Shown: positions 1 to 11,464, counted from the first letter of the stretch. The stretch: 60,000 nucleotides of DNA from Symbiodinium natans (GCA_905221605.1 CAJNDS010002442.1:282501-342500), one strand, 5' to 3'. Numbers and translations: made by a program. Notes: generated by a model not told the origin, from the letters alone.

Positions 1-872
1 GTGTTCTTCGCTGGTCCCACTGAATACTGAATTCAGGCGTGCTGCTTGTCCCTTTCTCCGGCTATTACCGACAAAGACTGGCAGCGTGGAAGACTGGCAG
101 CGTGGGAAAACAGGGGCAGGTTTCAACGAAAGCTGGATGCAGCAGCTTGCCGTAGGTGCTACGGGCCCAGGCCGACCCAAGCTGGCAAGCTGTGAGAAAA
201 ATCCAGATATTAAATCAGATGTGGTCAAGCACATCCCTTCGATTTCTACTCCTTCACTGTCGGTCTGAATCGCCAGAATGCCGCTTCAGGCCCCTTTGAG
301 CAGGAGTCGGCATTGAATGTGCACGAATCGCCACACGAGGAAGAAAAAAGTCGGACTGAGGTCAGGGCTCAGGAACGTCTGCGAACTCGAGGGGTCCTGA
401 TTCATCGATGCCATGGAGTAAAGGACCCCTGCATGGCGCAGCAAAGTCAATGTCAGAGAACCCGCCCAGCCTGCTCCTTCTCAGGTCTCTGGATGGTCTG
501 CTGTTGCGCCAACTTTTTGAAAAGATGTGCACGTGGAGGCTCCAGACCGAGGGCTCGAAGTCGCAGAGCTGCTTGTCGAGCCTCTTCTGGCTGAAGAGGC
601 TCCAGGTGCAGCGACTTTCTCATCGAGGCTCCATCCTTGGGACGTGCTGCAGGATACAGCATGCAAGCTTAGGAGAGGCGATTCGCAGTGCCCGACACCC
701 AAATTGCTGAGGGTTGCGCACTCCGGTATGTGCTGCCCATTGCGTCGTCTCGTGTCAAGGCCAGCACTTTTGCCGCACCCCCCTCCCTGCTAGAGCCTAT
801 CGTCAAGCGGCCACCACATGGCACAGCGTGTGCGAAGTGCAGACTGCGCATGACTGCGCCATAAACAGACAG
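1..872. other. Stretch without recognised gene
   Basis: Several overlapping short ORFs occur in different frames on both strands, but none has protein-like composition or a recognisable motif. I see no repeat structure here. Confidence 0.5.
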
Positions 873-1050
873 CTTCGCATGTCGCGGATGTCAGCGAATC
901 TACTTGGTGCCCGGGCATACTTCTGAATTGAAGCCAAGAGCTCCTCGTGCTCGTCTCCAAGCAGCTGCTGCCGAACACAGATCGCCTGTTCGGTGCTAAG
1001 CCGTCGCGGGATGATTTCAATTATGTTGGCCGCGGGCCCCTCGGAACCGG
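873..1050 (-). CDS. Candidate exon, helical protein, unknown
   Basis: The minus strand reads a compact charged helical sequence, including PRRLSTEQAICV and DEHEELLASIQKY, that looks much more protein-like than the other frames. It has no recognised domain. The exon borders are not resolved. It has the same strand as every other coding-like segment up to 56 kb. It could be an isolated exon of a gene lying partly outside the window, or a pseudo-exon. Confidence 0.3.
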
Positions 1051-2933
1051 CACAAGTACCAAGCCTGCTACAAACTGGACATGCAGGAACCCCAGACACT
1101 AAATGATACTGGTGCTTCGAGCTCATCCCTGCAAAATCTTGAGTTTGGAAAGTGGATTTGAGAGCGTCTCATGCTTTCACCTTCAATTGGGGCTAGCACA
1201 ATAAACTGCTGAGTTTGCATGTATTGGGATAGGGTTTTGGATGTTAAGTGTTGGGCGTACTTGGGACGCTTACGCTCTTCGGGTTTGCGGATGCCGTACG
1301 CGGTGTTGGACATGCGGTTTGGAGCGCTTGACCGTGCTTCGCAAGCTGAATGCGCGATCCTGGGGCTAACCTGGAAACGATACACAGAAACAAAAAGAAA
1401 AAGCTGAGGTTGGTTCAAGCTGCTAGAAACAGCACCCCAACAACGAAATGCAAGCACACGGACGCTTCGGCCGCAAACCCCGAACCAAATCTTCACTCCC
1501 AAGCAGCGTCGTTTTCAAAAATTGTCGTTTCGCGTTGGGCCTCAAGGTTTCAGGATGACTTGGTGACGCTATAAGTTTCTGTGTGGTCATTAGATGCTTA
1601 AGGCCTGTAAGACTTACCATCCTTACATCCATAGGCAAACAAACATCTTTCAAGCCCAGCACCTGTTCCAGATGCTCTGCGGCATCCACGAAACGTCGGT
1701 GAGTGGCACAGAACCTTGACACAAGAGAACACGGGAGTATTGGGAGTATGCGCCTTACAGAGCTTCAAGTACCAGCTGCGCAATGCAGCTTGTGACCTGG
1801 GACAGGCCTGCACAACTCCCACCCAAGTCCCGAACGATGAGTCTGATTCCGCCTCCTCTATCGCGATAACGTCATCCTCAACATTCTACAACTAGTTGCG
1901 CGGTTGACGAACGACAATCTGTGCCCAAATGCCAGGTTGTCGACATGCTGATGAAGGTCTTCCGGCACCTTGTGCGAGAAAAGCTGACGAGAGCTAGCCC
2001 ACGAAGTGGAGTGGAAATGTTGCCGTGAGCACTGCTCACACAGCACAGCTGCCGACACGCGAGCTAGAAGTGCGAGTTTGACTGGCTGCTCATGGGATCC
2101 CTACCACTCGGTTATTGTGTGTACACGACCGGAGTCATCTTTACTGTGGGCTCATGTGCTGTGATATGTTGCATGAAGATAAGGATAGTACGGGTGATGA
2201 CCTAACTCTGGCCGAGACACAATGCTCTTAATGTCCTTGAGCAGAACGTCGTCCTCCTGAATGGGACTGCCTGGGCATGCACTCACTTCCCACACATGCA
2301 ATCTGAGAGGCTGGTACGTCTCAAGACAACGTGACTACTATCAACTCGCTGGCCAGTGATGCCGGTAATGTGTAAGCAAGCAGAAGCCTGTAAGGTTATC
2401 GCCTAGCCATATTGGCAAGGCCACCACAGAAAGGACCTCGCCACGTGGTGCTGCTTCGTCGTCCGATGTTGCATGCTAGCAGCTGCTACGAGACCATGCC
2501 TCAGATGGTGTCTCCGAATGATGCTTCAAGCGCCGACGAGGAGCCGCCTGGCAGAGTCTGCAGAAGCATCAAGACTTGCCGAGTGTGATTTCTTGTCTTG
2601 ATAGTCAAAGCGTATACACTCATCCTCATTCTTCAATTCATACTAGTATTGAGTCTCTGTGCAGTAGGACAATAAGGACAAATAGCAACTTGGGAGTGTT
2701 CCCGGTACAATTTCAAGCTCAGGGCACCTTTGGCGGAGACTCCGGCACTCGAGGAATCAGTCGGGGAACCCAAGTGCTGGTACCGGTCTTCGGCAACCTG
2801 CCGAAGCAAAGACAAGCTCAGGTTGAGAGTTTACGAAACTCACGGCAGATCAACTCAATCAAAGTATTCAGGCCCCAGCCCAGATTCCATTCCTCGGTGA
2901 CTCCAAATGCTTGCACTTGACTAGGGGAGCAGC
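1051..2933. other. Stretch without recognised gene
   Basis: No convincing coding frame, tandem repeat or RNA gene was found. A short sequence near 2396-2416 weakly resembles the dinoflagellate spliced leader, but this is within chance expectation. Confidence 0.45.
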
Positions 2934-3140
2934 TTAGGCTGTGACCCGCTCGCCCTTGCCCAACTTATGTGCGAGCTTCCTGGTGCAGTTGCGACGTGCT
3001 TGACTCATCAAGACAAACTCCTCCAAGACCTTGAACCTCAAGATCAAGACCCTTGCACAGCTTCTGAGCCCATCGGCCTTCATGATAGCGAGCATCCTGG
3101 AGATATCACAAGATCTCTGGGCATTGCGGTCATAGCCACA
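2934..3140 (-). CDS. Candidate exon, unknown function
   Basis: The minus frame contains CDISRMLAIMKADGLRS followed by a basic helical stretch ending in KLAHKLGKGE, with protein-like composition. The frame stays open to about 3182. No domain is recognised and no clear splice borders can be fixed. It may be an exon of a multi-exon gene on this strand. Confidence 0.25.
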   Translation of the reverse strand, partial: CGYDRNAQRSCDISRMLAIMKADGLRSCARVLILRFKVLEEFVLMSQARRNCTRKLAHKLGKGERVTA

Positions 3141-4397
3141 GAGTTCTAGAGCTCTGGCGCCTTTATGCCGCTGAAGTCCCATCGGCCCAAGGCACTATTC
3201 CCCTCCAGCCGAAAATTGCAAGGGTCAGTGTGAAGCAGCTACAGCTCAAGCTCCAGCTCAGCGCCCTACAAAATTCATAAGATTCGACGCATCTTTCTTT
3301 TTGCACACAGACTGGGCTTTTCTGCTGGTACCCAGCTAGGACTGGAATGCCTCGAGCACTGGAGCACTGGAGCATACTGCACTCGAGCTTCACGACCGGT
3401 CAAACCCATCGACTTCGTGGAGCGAAAATCATCCAAGCCACAGTCGCCGGAGACCCGCCCTGCCTCAGGAGAAATTGGTTTGCAGGTGGTGGATGGAGGA
3501 AAGTACACAGGCATCAACTTCACCCTCAGCAAAGGCCAGAGCTCAAAGACTCTAAGCAAGGCACAGCTTGCATTGCTCAGTGCAGAGAGTGCAAACGGCG
3601 TAACAACGGCGTCACAGAAGCTTACGAAGGCGTGGCAGGAGAGTCATGTTGGAAGTAGTGGAAGCCAAGCTGCGTCAGATGCACGGCGGGCTGGGGCTGC
3701 ATCTATTGGGACGCCCGCTTGCCTTGAAACACTAGGACTAGGACCCCGATGGCGCAGAGGGCATCAGCACAAGCAGCCATGCCATCTCAGACCAGTCACG
3801 TCCAGGCGACCGTGACAGGCGCAGGCGGCAGAACCTTGTCAAATCTTGTCAAGGCGAAAAATACGTTCGTTGCAACACATGTAAGAGAGATATAAACATT
3901 CGCAAGAATCTGATGCACAGATCTGCACCGCCTGTAGGGCTGGAGGCGAAGCTGGAGCCGCAGCACGGCCTCCGGTGCTACCGACGCACGCTTCAATCCC
4001 CACGTCCCGGCATCTGTTCGCTCCCTTGGAGCCTCTAGTCTACTGAGATCTACTGAGCCTACTGACTGTGCTTCATGTTCGTGTGGATTTTGCAACCCCA
4101 CACCCCATCGAGTGGAGTTGCAAGTGCCCCGGACAAACATGACGTGACCACTTGTCCGTACTTTCTGGGACATGGAATTCTCCTGATTCTCCTGGGCTCC
4201 ATGGCGGACTAAGAAGGGCTCTCCATGCTTACCAAAGCAAAGGCTGTGAGATGAGGCCAAAAGGTCTGAAGGGTGTGCAGCATGAAGGGTGCAGTAGAAT
4301 AGTAGAATGCACCGTCTCCGAGCTTCATGAGCTTCAATCTTCACAGCTCTTCCGTCGGTGAACAACACTGAACAACACCCAAACAACAGGCAGCTGA
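3141..4397. other. Stretch without convincing gene
   Basis: A plus-strand frame at 3417-3815 is open for 132 codons and has a fairly protein-like middle (GKYTGINFTLSKGQ). A 196-codon minus frame at 3796-4386 is open but low in protein character. Neither has a motif or clear splice signals, so neither is called. Confidence 0.35.
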
Positions 4398-4585
4398 CTA
4401 CCAGAAGCGCTTAGCAACAGTGATCTTAGCTACTTCCCGAACCATATACCGGGACCAAACATGCAAACGCGAACGAAACAACCTGGACAGCGTCTCAACT
4501 CTAAACGAGCTGGCTCGATGGCCCTGGAAGACTCTCCAATCAAGACACGATCGGCTGGAATGAAGCGCTGCAGCCAGACCTGAGG
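4398..4585 (-). CDS. Candidate exon, unknown function
   Basis: The minus frame reads a basic, helical sequence with motifs such as SCLDWRVFQGHRASSF and SRLHVWSRYMVREVAKI. It ends at a stop at 4398. Composition is the only evidence and no family is recognised. Confidence 0.2.
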
Positions 4586-6080
4586 TTCTTTTTTCACAGA
4601 TCTGCGCTACCTGACACTTGACTTCCCATTGTGCCAACCAGGTGCCATCTCTGCTCTTAAAGCCTCAGCACACAGCTGTGTTTCATCGATTGTTTACTAG
4701 CGCTGCGTGCCACCAAGCCAAGCTTCTGCTAGCCAAGTGGCCTTTGTCCGACCCAACACGGAGATTAATTCCTAGCGCGGGACGTCGAGAGGCAAGGCAC
4801 AGCGTTGTGAGCAGCCCAAGCAAGATTGGCATGCCTCCAGCAAGAGGTCATTTTCTCGTTGTAGAGATGCCTCGAACCATTGCCCACTAAGTAAACTTCC
4901 AGTGCAAACTACTTGCTTCCGTAAGCTATAGCAGCTAGCTCACTCTCGAGTAAGAAACAAAGCCTGGAAGGCTGCCATTTGTTCGAGTTTGTCTCCAAAC
5001 TCCGCGCGCTCCTGCCTCGGCATCCAAGAACTAAGAAACTTCAGCGGCATTTATCATTTTGTGAGCTCATGAGACTTCACGGACTTCCAAGCTAATGGCA
5101 GTATTTGATGCCTCTCCCAGATCACCACAACATTGTGCGAACCTGCACCCAGACACTGAGGGTCAGACTCATGGGCACGATGTGATCTCGCGAGTTCCTC
5201 AGAATGCCCGCATTACCATGCCAACAGAAAACACAGAAAACACAACACGTACGTCGATGTATGTCCACTCAAAATCTCTGCCTCTCGAGCAGCTCGTTCG
5301 CCCTTCCGTGCCTGATACACACGAACTTTGTTTTGTTGAAGCGCAAGTCACCAACACTGTTGAAAGCAGGCTTCCACAAAAATGATCAATGCAAACCGTT
5401 CTACTGCATCTTAACCTTACAAGACGGCCTTGTCCAAGTCATCGTGCATCTGTTCCAAGCGCGCTGCTTGCTTCATGCAAACCTTAAGCTCTTGCTTAAT
5501 GCGACATCGGACCAAATGGCACAACACGAGCAGGGAAATCATGCTTCGCAGTACCTTACCAATCTTGCAACGCCGTCCTTGGGGAAGAGCCCTATGCCAA
5601 AATGTACTTCTCTCCAATGGCATGCTCAAGTGACTTCCGCCAGCTTTCGGCATTGCGCGGCATCCTGGGAAGCCACCAAAGCCACCAAAGCCACCAAAGC
5701 TTGTGGCGAACCCTGCCTCGTGAGTCTCGGAACCGGAGCCAGCAGGCGTGCCTTTGTGTGCGACACACGGGGCGCAAAGAATGCACAAAGCACTTGAACA
5801 CTGAGACCCGGACTCGCCATGACTTGAATCACCGCATGCACATACTTGCATGAATTCTCCTTGCTCGCTACAAGGATCTGCGATCGTCTTGTCGGCCACG
5901 ACTATTTTGGTGTGTAAAGAGTATAAAGAGTAAGTGCTGGCAACATGAATGCAGCTGTACCTGCTTTTGACAACATGGCCAAAACACTGCCATGGCTGCG
6001 ACATCTGGGCTGTACGCAACATTGCAACGCTCGACGCAGCATGATGCCACTGCACTTTTCTGGGCGCAGTGCTGCACAGG
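4586..6080. other. Mostly unassigned; possible 3' tail of the 6-8 kb gene
   Basis: A long open minus frame (5417-6157) ends in a charged helical segment, KQAARLEQMHDDLDKAVL. It could therefore be the true C-terminus of the coiled-coil gene just upstream if further introns exist. A short triplet-like run at about 5670-5700, reading GFGGFGGF on the minus strand, is low complexity. Nothing else was recognised. Confidence 0.3.
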
Positions 6081-8391
6081 TTACTGGGTCCTCTGGAAAT
6101 CCTGGTGCTCCATGCCGCTCCCCACAAATCCCCACACGTGTGCCCTGACGGTCCCACTTTTGCCTATTGAGACTGAATCGCGGAAATGTAGGGAATGGGG
6201 CCCAGGAACGCCCAGGCTGCCAGCACAGCTGCCACAGCAACAAACAATTAAAATCAGCTCTCACCTTTGCAAAGCTGTGAGCTTGAAGAACTGCACAATC
6301 GCCGATAGAGCACCGGCATTTCCGCAGATGGGAAATTCACAGCTGCCGCGGCAGCAATAACAAACAATTAGAGAACCAGCTCACCTCTTCGGTGATGCGG
6401 CGGGCTCGACTGACTGCACAGTTGGTGGCGCGAGAGCACTTGAACTAGGTAAAGCACAGCTGCCACGGCAAACAAACAATTCAAAACCAGCTCACCTCCG
6501 GTGAAGCTGTGAGCTCGATAGACGGCACAATTGGCTACGCCAGAGCTCCGACAACTCTTTAGTTAGGTGATTCACATTGGACTGTGCAGCAGCCGCCGCC
6601 TCAGACAGCCGTGCAGAAGCCTCCCTGGCGACCTCGGCATTCGGCGCTTCCCCTCCTGCAGCCAGAAAACGCTGCTGGAGCATTCTCATTTCTTCGAAGA
6701 GGACCTCCATCTGCCTTCGGGTCTGTCCTAGGAAGCCACCGTCCGTGATGTTCTGCAGGTTCCCGCTCACGTACTTCAAAGCCTCCACCTCGTCACCATT
6801 GCAGAACGACTGAATCTCTGCCTTGCTGGCATCCACCGTTTTCGCCGACTTCACGTCCGCCAGCGCAAGCTGATCCAGCAAGCCCGAGTCAAGAACCTTC
6901 GACGCAAGCATTCCCACCTTGGATTGCGTGGCCACTGACAGAAACACTCACCTTTTGCAGTTCTCGATTTGATAGGGATTACGTAAGCTGACTGCGTTTC
7001 GGCACAAACCTAGCACTCGACAAATGCTTCCCCGTGGGTCATCCAACAAGTACAGCAGTTCATGACAGGTCACCTGGAATGTCACCTCCGACCAGGTCTT
7101 CTGCAGAACTTCATGCGCTTTCTTTTTTGCACGCGCTGAGGTGGCATAGGCCTCCTTCAGCTGCGTAAAGCTGGCTTGACACTTGGAGGTGTAGCTGCGC
7201 AGCGCATGCGAAGCATGGCCCAAGGCCGTATTCTGGTCTTCGGCCGCGCTGAGGTAGTCGTCCAGGCTCTTCCGGATTTCCCACCATGTTGAGTCGAAAG
7301 TTTCCAGGGCCTGAGCCAAGCGTGCATCCTGAAGCTCAGATATGAGCCGGAGCTTCTCTTGAAATCGCATCTTGAACCAACGCTGCGCGCGCTTTCCCTG
7401 GCCGGCCATCTGCTGGTAAAGGCCCAGGACATGCGCCTTAGCCTTGAGGAAGCTGTTCACGTAGGCGACCATCTTCAAGGAGCGCTGCTGGAGTTCTTCC
7501 ACCAAAGAGAGCTTCCGGTCTGACACGGCCATCACCGTGGAGCGCAGCTCCGCCGCGTCCCCGTGCATCTGGCGCAGCCATCCCTGCAGCTCCGATGCGT
7601 TCGCGACGCCCGCGGCGTCCGCGGCACTCCGCCAGCGCCCCGAGAAGGCCCGGACGGCGCGCTCGGCAGCCAAGGAGGCCAGGGGCTGCAAGGCGGCCTC
7701 CTGCGCCACAGCGATGGTCTCCGCAAGGTGTCTCTCTACTCCACGGCGGATCTCTGAGGCCTCACCCAAGGACACACCAGAGTCAGAGCTCCCAACATAG
7801 TGCTCCAGTAGGACTTGCGTGTTCTTTCCGACGATCTCAACTGCCTCTTCCAATGCGCGGAGAATGGCGTCATCGCCCTTTCGCACAGCGTCTCGTATGC
7901 AGTGGAGGTCGCAGAAAGTCCGGGCGAAACCATGCTGGATGGGATCGCAGTCGTCGAGCCCAGCTTGGTTGTGAAGTCTCTCCCTTTCATGCTGCCAGAT
8001 GTTGAGACCCGCCTCTATGATGTTGAGCCTTGTGAAGGCGAGGGTTTTCAAAAAACTGCCCGGATTAAATTCCAAGCCGAGGCCCATGGGAGCAACCTCC
8101 GGTTTTGGAATGTAGTCCGTAAAGCCTGAAATTAGGTCCTTGATCGGGCTTATCGGCAGCGTGGCATAGAAGTGAGCATTGTTCACTTTGCCAATCCCAC
8201 GAGCCCGGATGATGTTGCGGTCAGTGCACTCCTTCACGGACTTGTAGGTGACACCGCTCTGTCCCGGCCCCACGTTGCCTTGCATGTCATCGATCCAGCC
8301 AGTCATGCCTTCACCTTCATCCATCTCCCGGTTCGTGGGTGCCACACCGTAGACATACTTGCATGGATTCTCCTCATCCAAGTTCTGCGCC
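6081..8391 (-). CDS. Multi-exon helical/coiled-coil protein, unknown function
   Basis: A long minus-strand coding block starts in frame near 8391 (AQNLDEENPCKYVYG) and runs to about 7000. A second block in the same frame covers about 6940-6496, and three small exons follow: 6385-6459, 6265-6342 and 6081-6228 (stop at 6081-6083). The protein is rich in Ala, Glu, Leu and Lys, with likely long helices (for example SELQDARLAQALETFDSTW). It has no enzyme motif. The first large junction is unresolved: a strong donor GTGAGT at 6945-6950 creates an in-frame TGA. The alternatives are CAG|GTGACC near 7070 to AAG|GTGGGA near 6915, or CTAG|GTTTGT near 7010 to GTCAG near 6936. The last three introns are phase 2 with GTGAG donors and GGCAG acceptors. 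The 5' end is open, with upstream exons expected. Confidence 0.55.
6229..6495 (-). repeat. Tandemly duplicated exon-intron unit with 36-42 nt introns
   Basis: Three introns at 6460-6495 (36 nt), 6343-6384 (42 nt) and 6229-6264 (36 nt) are nearly the same sequence: GTGAGCTGGT or GTGAGAGCTG, then an AATTGTTTGTT core, then GGCAG. Each following exon begins CTGTG. The intervening exons are 75 and 78 nt, both multiples of three, and their internal sequence is related. The splice phase is 2 each time, so any exon can be skipped without a frameshift. The exon ends carry AGCTCAC, which is inverted relative to the GTGAGCT donor in two of the three units. Confidence 0.6.
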
Positions 8392-8800
8392 TCCGCAGAA
8401 TAGAAGAGTTCACAACTAGTTCACATCAGCGCATGCGTGAGTCAGCAACATCCAACACGATTCAACACGCTGTCTTTAGCACTGCCGTAGACAGCAGGGG
8501 TTAGGATTAGCGCCGATGAAGCTGACATTGCAGCTGTCAAGCACCTAGAACTCCAAGCTCATGTTAGGTAAGCTTCTGACCAGCAGAAGGTGGCCTCAAT
8601 TCAGCCTTTTCGACTTCAATATTCGTTCTATGCAGCACAGGCTTTCCTTGGTTGCTGGATTGCTGAATTTATGCCTGGGTGAGATGATACCTGCGATGAA
8701 CGCTGTCAGAAGCCCATCCGACGGTGAGCATCAGGGCAGCCCTGTTGGACAAAGTTTCAATCCACAAGGTTTTTGGGCTGTCGATAGGGCCGAAAATGGA
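8392..8800. other. Upstream region, nothing recognised
   Basis: This is probably an intron or the 5' region of the minus-strand coiled-coil gene. I could not identify the next upstream exon. Confidence 0.3.
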
Positions 8801-8957
8801 ATGATTCGGCTCGGACGGTGTGTCACGGAGCCCCGCAAGGGCCAACAATGACATGATTCGGCTCGGACGGTGTGTCCCGGAACCTAAAACCTTTTCGACC
8901 CACTTTTGAAAGGGTCGGAACTGAAATGACTCGGCTCGGACGGTGTGTCGCGGAGCC
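8801..8957. repeat. Three copies of a ~32 bp repeat
   Basis: ATGATTCGGCTCGGACGGTG followed by TGTCNCGGANCC occurs at about 8801-8832, 8853-8884 and 8927-8957. The spacers differ. It lies just outside the left inverted repeat of the AT-rich element. Confidence 0.75.
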
Positions 8958-9029
8958 CAAAGCTGGTGGTATCAAGTTGAGGGGTGCAGTGCGCTTACAC
9001 TGATGCTTGGAGCCCTCGAAAGGGGTAGG

Positions 9030-9116
9030 GGATCAAAAAAAAATTTATTTGGGATCAAGAAATAATTTATTTCTAGGCGGATCAAAAAAAAACTTATTTG
9101 GGATCAAGAAATAATT
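9030..9116 (+). repeat. Left inverted repeat of the AT-rich element
   Basis: Four GGGATCAA/CGGATCAA units each lead into an A-rich and then a TTTATTT stretch. The order is mirrored at the right end. Confidence 0.7.
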
Positions 9117-9179
9117 TACTGAAGGCTTCGAAGGCTTCTTGCACTCGGAGCGGAGGCTGTAAACGCTCAGAAATGCAGC

Positions 9180-9445
9180 ATTTCTGGCTGTTAGCAAGCT
9201 CTAAATACCGCAAAAAAACAGCATTCATGCGGGAACTACTGAAAATAGCAGCATTTCTGAGCTTCTAGAGAGGCTGCAGATATTGTATATAGCAGCAGTT
9301 CTGCGCTTTCAGAGGCTGGAAATACTGTACACTGCAGCATTTGCTGCAAATACTGAAAATAGCAGCATTTCTGCGATTTCAGAGGCTGGAAATACTGTAA
9401 ATAGCAGCATTTCTGAGTTTGCAGAGGCTGCAAATCAATGCTGGC
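9180..9445. repeat. Minisatellite, ~40 bp unit
   Basis: Imperfect copies of AATACTGAAAATAGCAGCAT followed by TTCTG-AGAGGCTG are repeated about six times. It translates to low complexity and is not coding. Confidence 0.65.
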
Positions 9446-9474
9446 ATCTCGGCATTAGAAGTTTCTAAAAAATG

Positions 9475-10135
9475 CATCTACTCTGAAGCATGTATATTCT
9501 GGCATAGTATTGTGGAAAGTCTTGTATAGTATTGTATGACATTGAATATTCTTGCATATTATTGTACATTGTTGTATACATTGTTGAGTATTTCTGTATT
9601 GTCTTGTATGTTCTTGTGTTTTTGTGTAATATTCCATATTATTGCATGTTATTGAACGCTATTTTCAAAATTCTTGTATATTCTTGAATTTTCTTTGTAT
9701 ATTATTGCAGATTATTCTATATTATAGTATATTATTGTATATTCTTGTATATTCTTGTATATTCTTGTATATTATTGTATATTATTGTCTACTATTGTAT
9801 ATTATTGTAGTTTTCGTACACTATTTTTTATTGTTGTATGTCATTGTGTTTGTGTGTTTTCTATATAGCTGTACATTTTTTGTATATTTTTGAAAAATTG
9901 TATGATATTGTATATTTTTGTATACTTGTGTATCGTATTGTATATTGTTGTCTATTATTGAGTATTCTTGTCAATTACTGAAAATTATTGTAAGTTACTC
10001 TTTTTTTACGTGTATATTGCTGCATATTCTTGCACATACTTGTATATTGTTGTATTTTTGTGCATTATTGTATATTATTGCATCTTTTTGTAATACATTC
10101 TTGTATACCATTGCATCTTATTGTGCCTTCATGTT
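9475..10135. repeat. TATTGTATATTCTTG-type microsatellite
   Basis: About 660 bp of imperfect TATTGTATATTGTTG/CTTGTATATT units. The open frames over it are Ile/Tyr/Leu/Cys-rich artefacts of the repeat. Confidence 0.85.
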
Positions 10136-10144
10136 TTTTTGCAA

Positions 10145-10430
10145 AAAGTGCTCGCATCATGGGATTGGAAGGATTCATGTGCTTTGAAGCAAGCTTGCCC
10201 GGACTAAGAAAACAGCGCCGGGGGGGGGGTTGGGGGGGGCAGCCCCCCCCCCCAATGCTCGCATCATTGGTTTGGAAAAGATATTCATACGCTGCTTGCC
10301 CGGCTTTAAACAACAGCGGGGGGTTTGAAGGGGGGGCGCAGACCCCCCCCATTTGCAAACACAATGCTCGCATCATGGGTTTGGAAGGGGTTCATACGCG
10401 TTGAAGAAGCTTGCCCGGCGCCAAACAAAC
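10145..10430 (+). repeat. Three dispersed copies of a ~60-100 bp repeat with poly-G
   Basis: TGCTCGCATCATGGGTTTGG followed by a CATACGC/GAAGCTTGCCCGGC segment begins at about 10149, 10256 and 10366. The copies are separated by long G and C homopolymers (10220-10250, 10317-10349) that could fold back on each other. Confidence 0.65.
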
Positions 10431-10664
10431 AAGAAATATGTATTGTGTATTATGAATTCTACATCAAATAGCAGTAAATATATAATATATACATATATGC
10501 TTTGTTATTTCGATTTTATTATATTTTTGATACAAAGGTATGCTATACGATATTGTGTTCTATTCTACTCTATGCCACTACAATATTTTGCTGTACTTTG
10601 TTTTAATATATACACACATATATATTATAACATATGATGTTATGTTATGTTTTCCTACATATCC

Positions 10665-10860
10665 TTTCCTGTCCTTTCATTTCCTTTCCTTCCCTTCCTT
10701 CCTTCCTTCCTTGCTTCCTTGCTTCCTTGCTTGCTTGCTTCCCTCCTCCCTTCCTTCCTTCCTTCCTGCCTTCCTTCCTTCCGTCCTTCCGCCCTTCCGC
10801 CCTTCCTTCCCTCCCTCCCTCCTTTTCTCCCTCCCTCCCTCCCTCCCCTTCCCTCTCTCC
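10665..10860 (+). repeat. CCTT/CCCT polypyrimidine microsatellite
   Basis: Nearly 200 bp of CTTCCTTCC and CCCTCCCT on the plus strand, with no purine tract longer than a few bases. Confidence 0.9.
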
Positions 10861-10872
10861 GTCGGAAGAACA

Positions 10873-10957
10873 GAATATTTATTTCTTGATCCTAAATAAA
10901 TTATTTTTTGATCCTAAATAATTTTTTTCTTGATCCTAAATAAATTTTTTTTGATCC
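10873..10957 (-). repeat. Right inverted repeat of the AT-rich element
   Basis: Four units ending in TTGATCC, separated by TAAATAAATT stretches. This is the reverse complement of the left repeat. Confidence 0.7.
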
Positions 10958-10989
10958 GCATCCCAGAAAGGGGGCTCCGATGAATTTTG

Positions 10990-11350
10990 AGCCGTGGGAG
11001 GGTAAGATGAGGGGACCTGTTTGCTTGCGCTGGCGGACTTGGGGCTCCGGAAGGCCAAGTAGAGGGACCTGTTTGCTTGCGCTGCCGAACTTAAGGTGCT
11101 GGAGGAAATATGCAATTTGCTTACACTGATGGACTTGGGGCCCTGGGAGGGGTGCTAATGGTTGCTAAGCCGAGGGATGTAAGGCCCTGGGAGGCCAAGT
11201 TGAGAGGGCTTGCGCTGATGGACTTGGGCCCCCTGGGAGGCCAAGAAGAAGGGTTCTGCACGCTAACGCAGAAGGACTTGGGTCCCTTGGATGCCAAGTA
11301 GAGGCTGCGTACTGGACATTGCAGGCTGCTTACGCTCAGGACTTGGGCCC
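10990..11350 (+). repeat. ~60 bp minisatellite
   Basis: Imperfect units contain TTGCTTGCGCTG, GGACTTGGGGCCC and TGGGAGGCCAAGTAGAGG, about six copies. It lies downstream of the lectin gene and is non-coding. Confidence 0.7.
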
Positions 11351-11464
11351 GAGAGCTACACTTCAAAAAAGGCAGCTCGGGCCTTAAGGGTCGTTTTGGT
11401 CACCGAAACTGACTACTTGACGACATGTGTCGCCCGGTTTGCGTTTACGGTTTAGGGTTCAAAG

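Larger units (their letters stand above)
9030..10957. mobile_element. 1.9 kb AT-rich composite element bounded by inverted repeats
   Basis: The left end (9030-9116) and right end (10873-10957) are inverted copies of each other. Each is made of four GATCAA-type units separated by A/T stretches such as AATTTATTTGGGATCAAG. Short GGAGCCC-like sequence flanks both ends. The interior has no coding frame. It holds, in order, a ~40 bp minisatellite, a long TATTGTATATT-type microsatellite, three ~60-100 bp repeats and a CCTT microsatellite. No transposase was found, so the element would be non-autonomous. The inverted ends could alternatively be independent copies of an AT-rich satellite. Confidence 0.5.

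Noticed and set aside
2396-2416. Sequence resembling the dinoflagellate spliced leader (CTAGCCATATTGGC)
   Set aside because: Twelve of fourteen bases match, but about 0.4 such hits are expected by chance on both strands of 60 kb. No gene follows it.
6934-6950. A 17 nt intron from GTGAGT to GTCAG in the coiled-coil gene
   Set aside because: It is too short and puts the next exon into a frame with an early stop.
9236-9468. Possible CRISPR-like array of ~40 bp repeats
   Set aside because: The units are imperfect and contiguous without unique spacers, and the genome is eukaryotic. It is a minisatellite.
10540-10921. Leu/Pro/Ser-rich ORFs
   Set aside because: They are products of the CCTT microsatellite.
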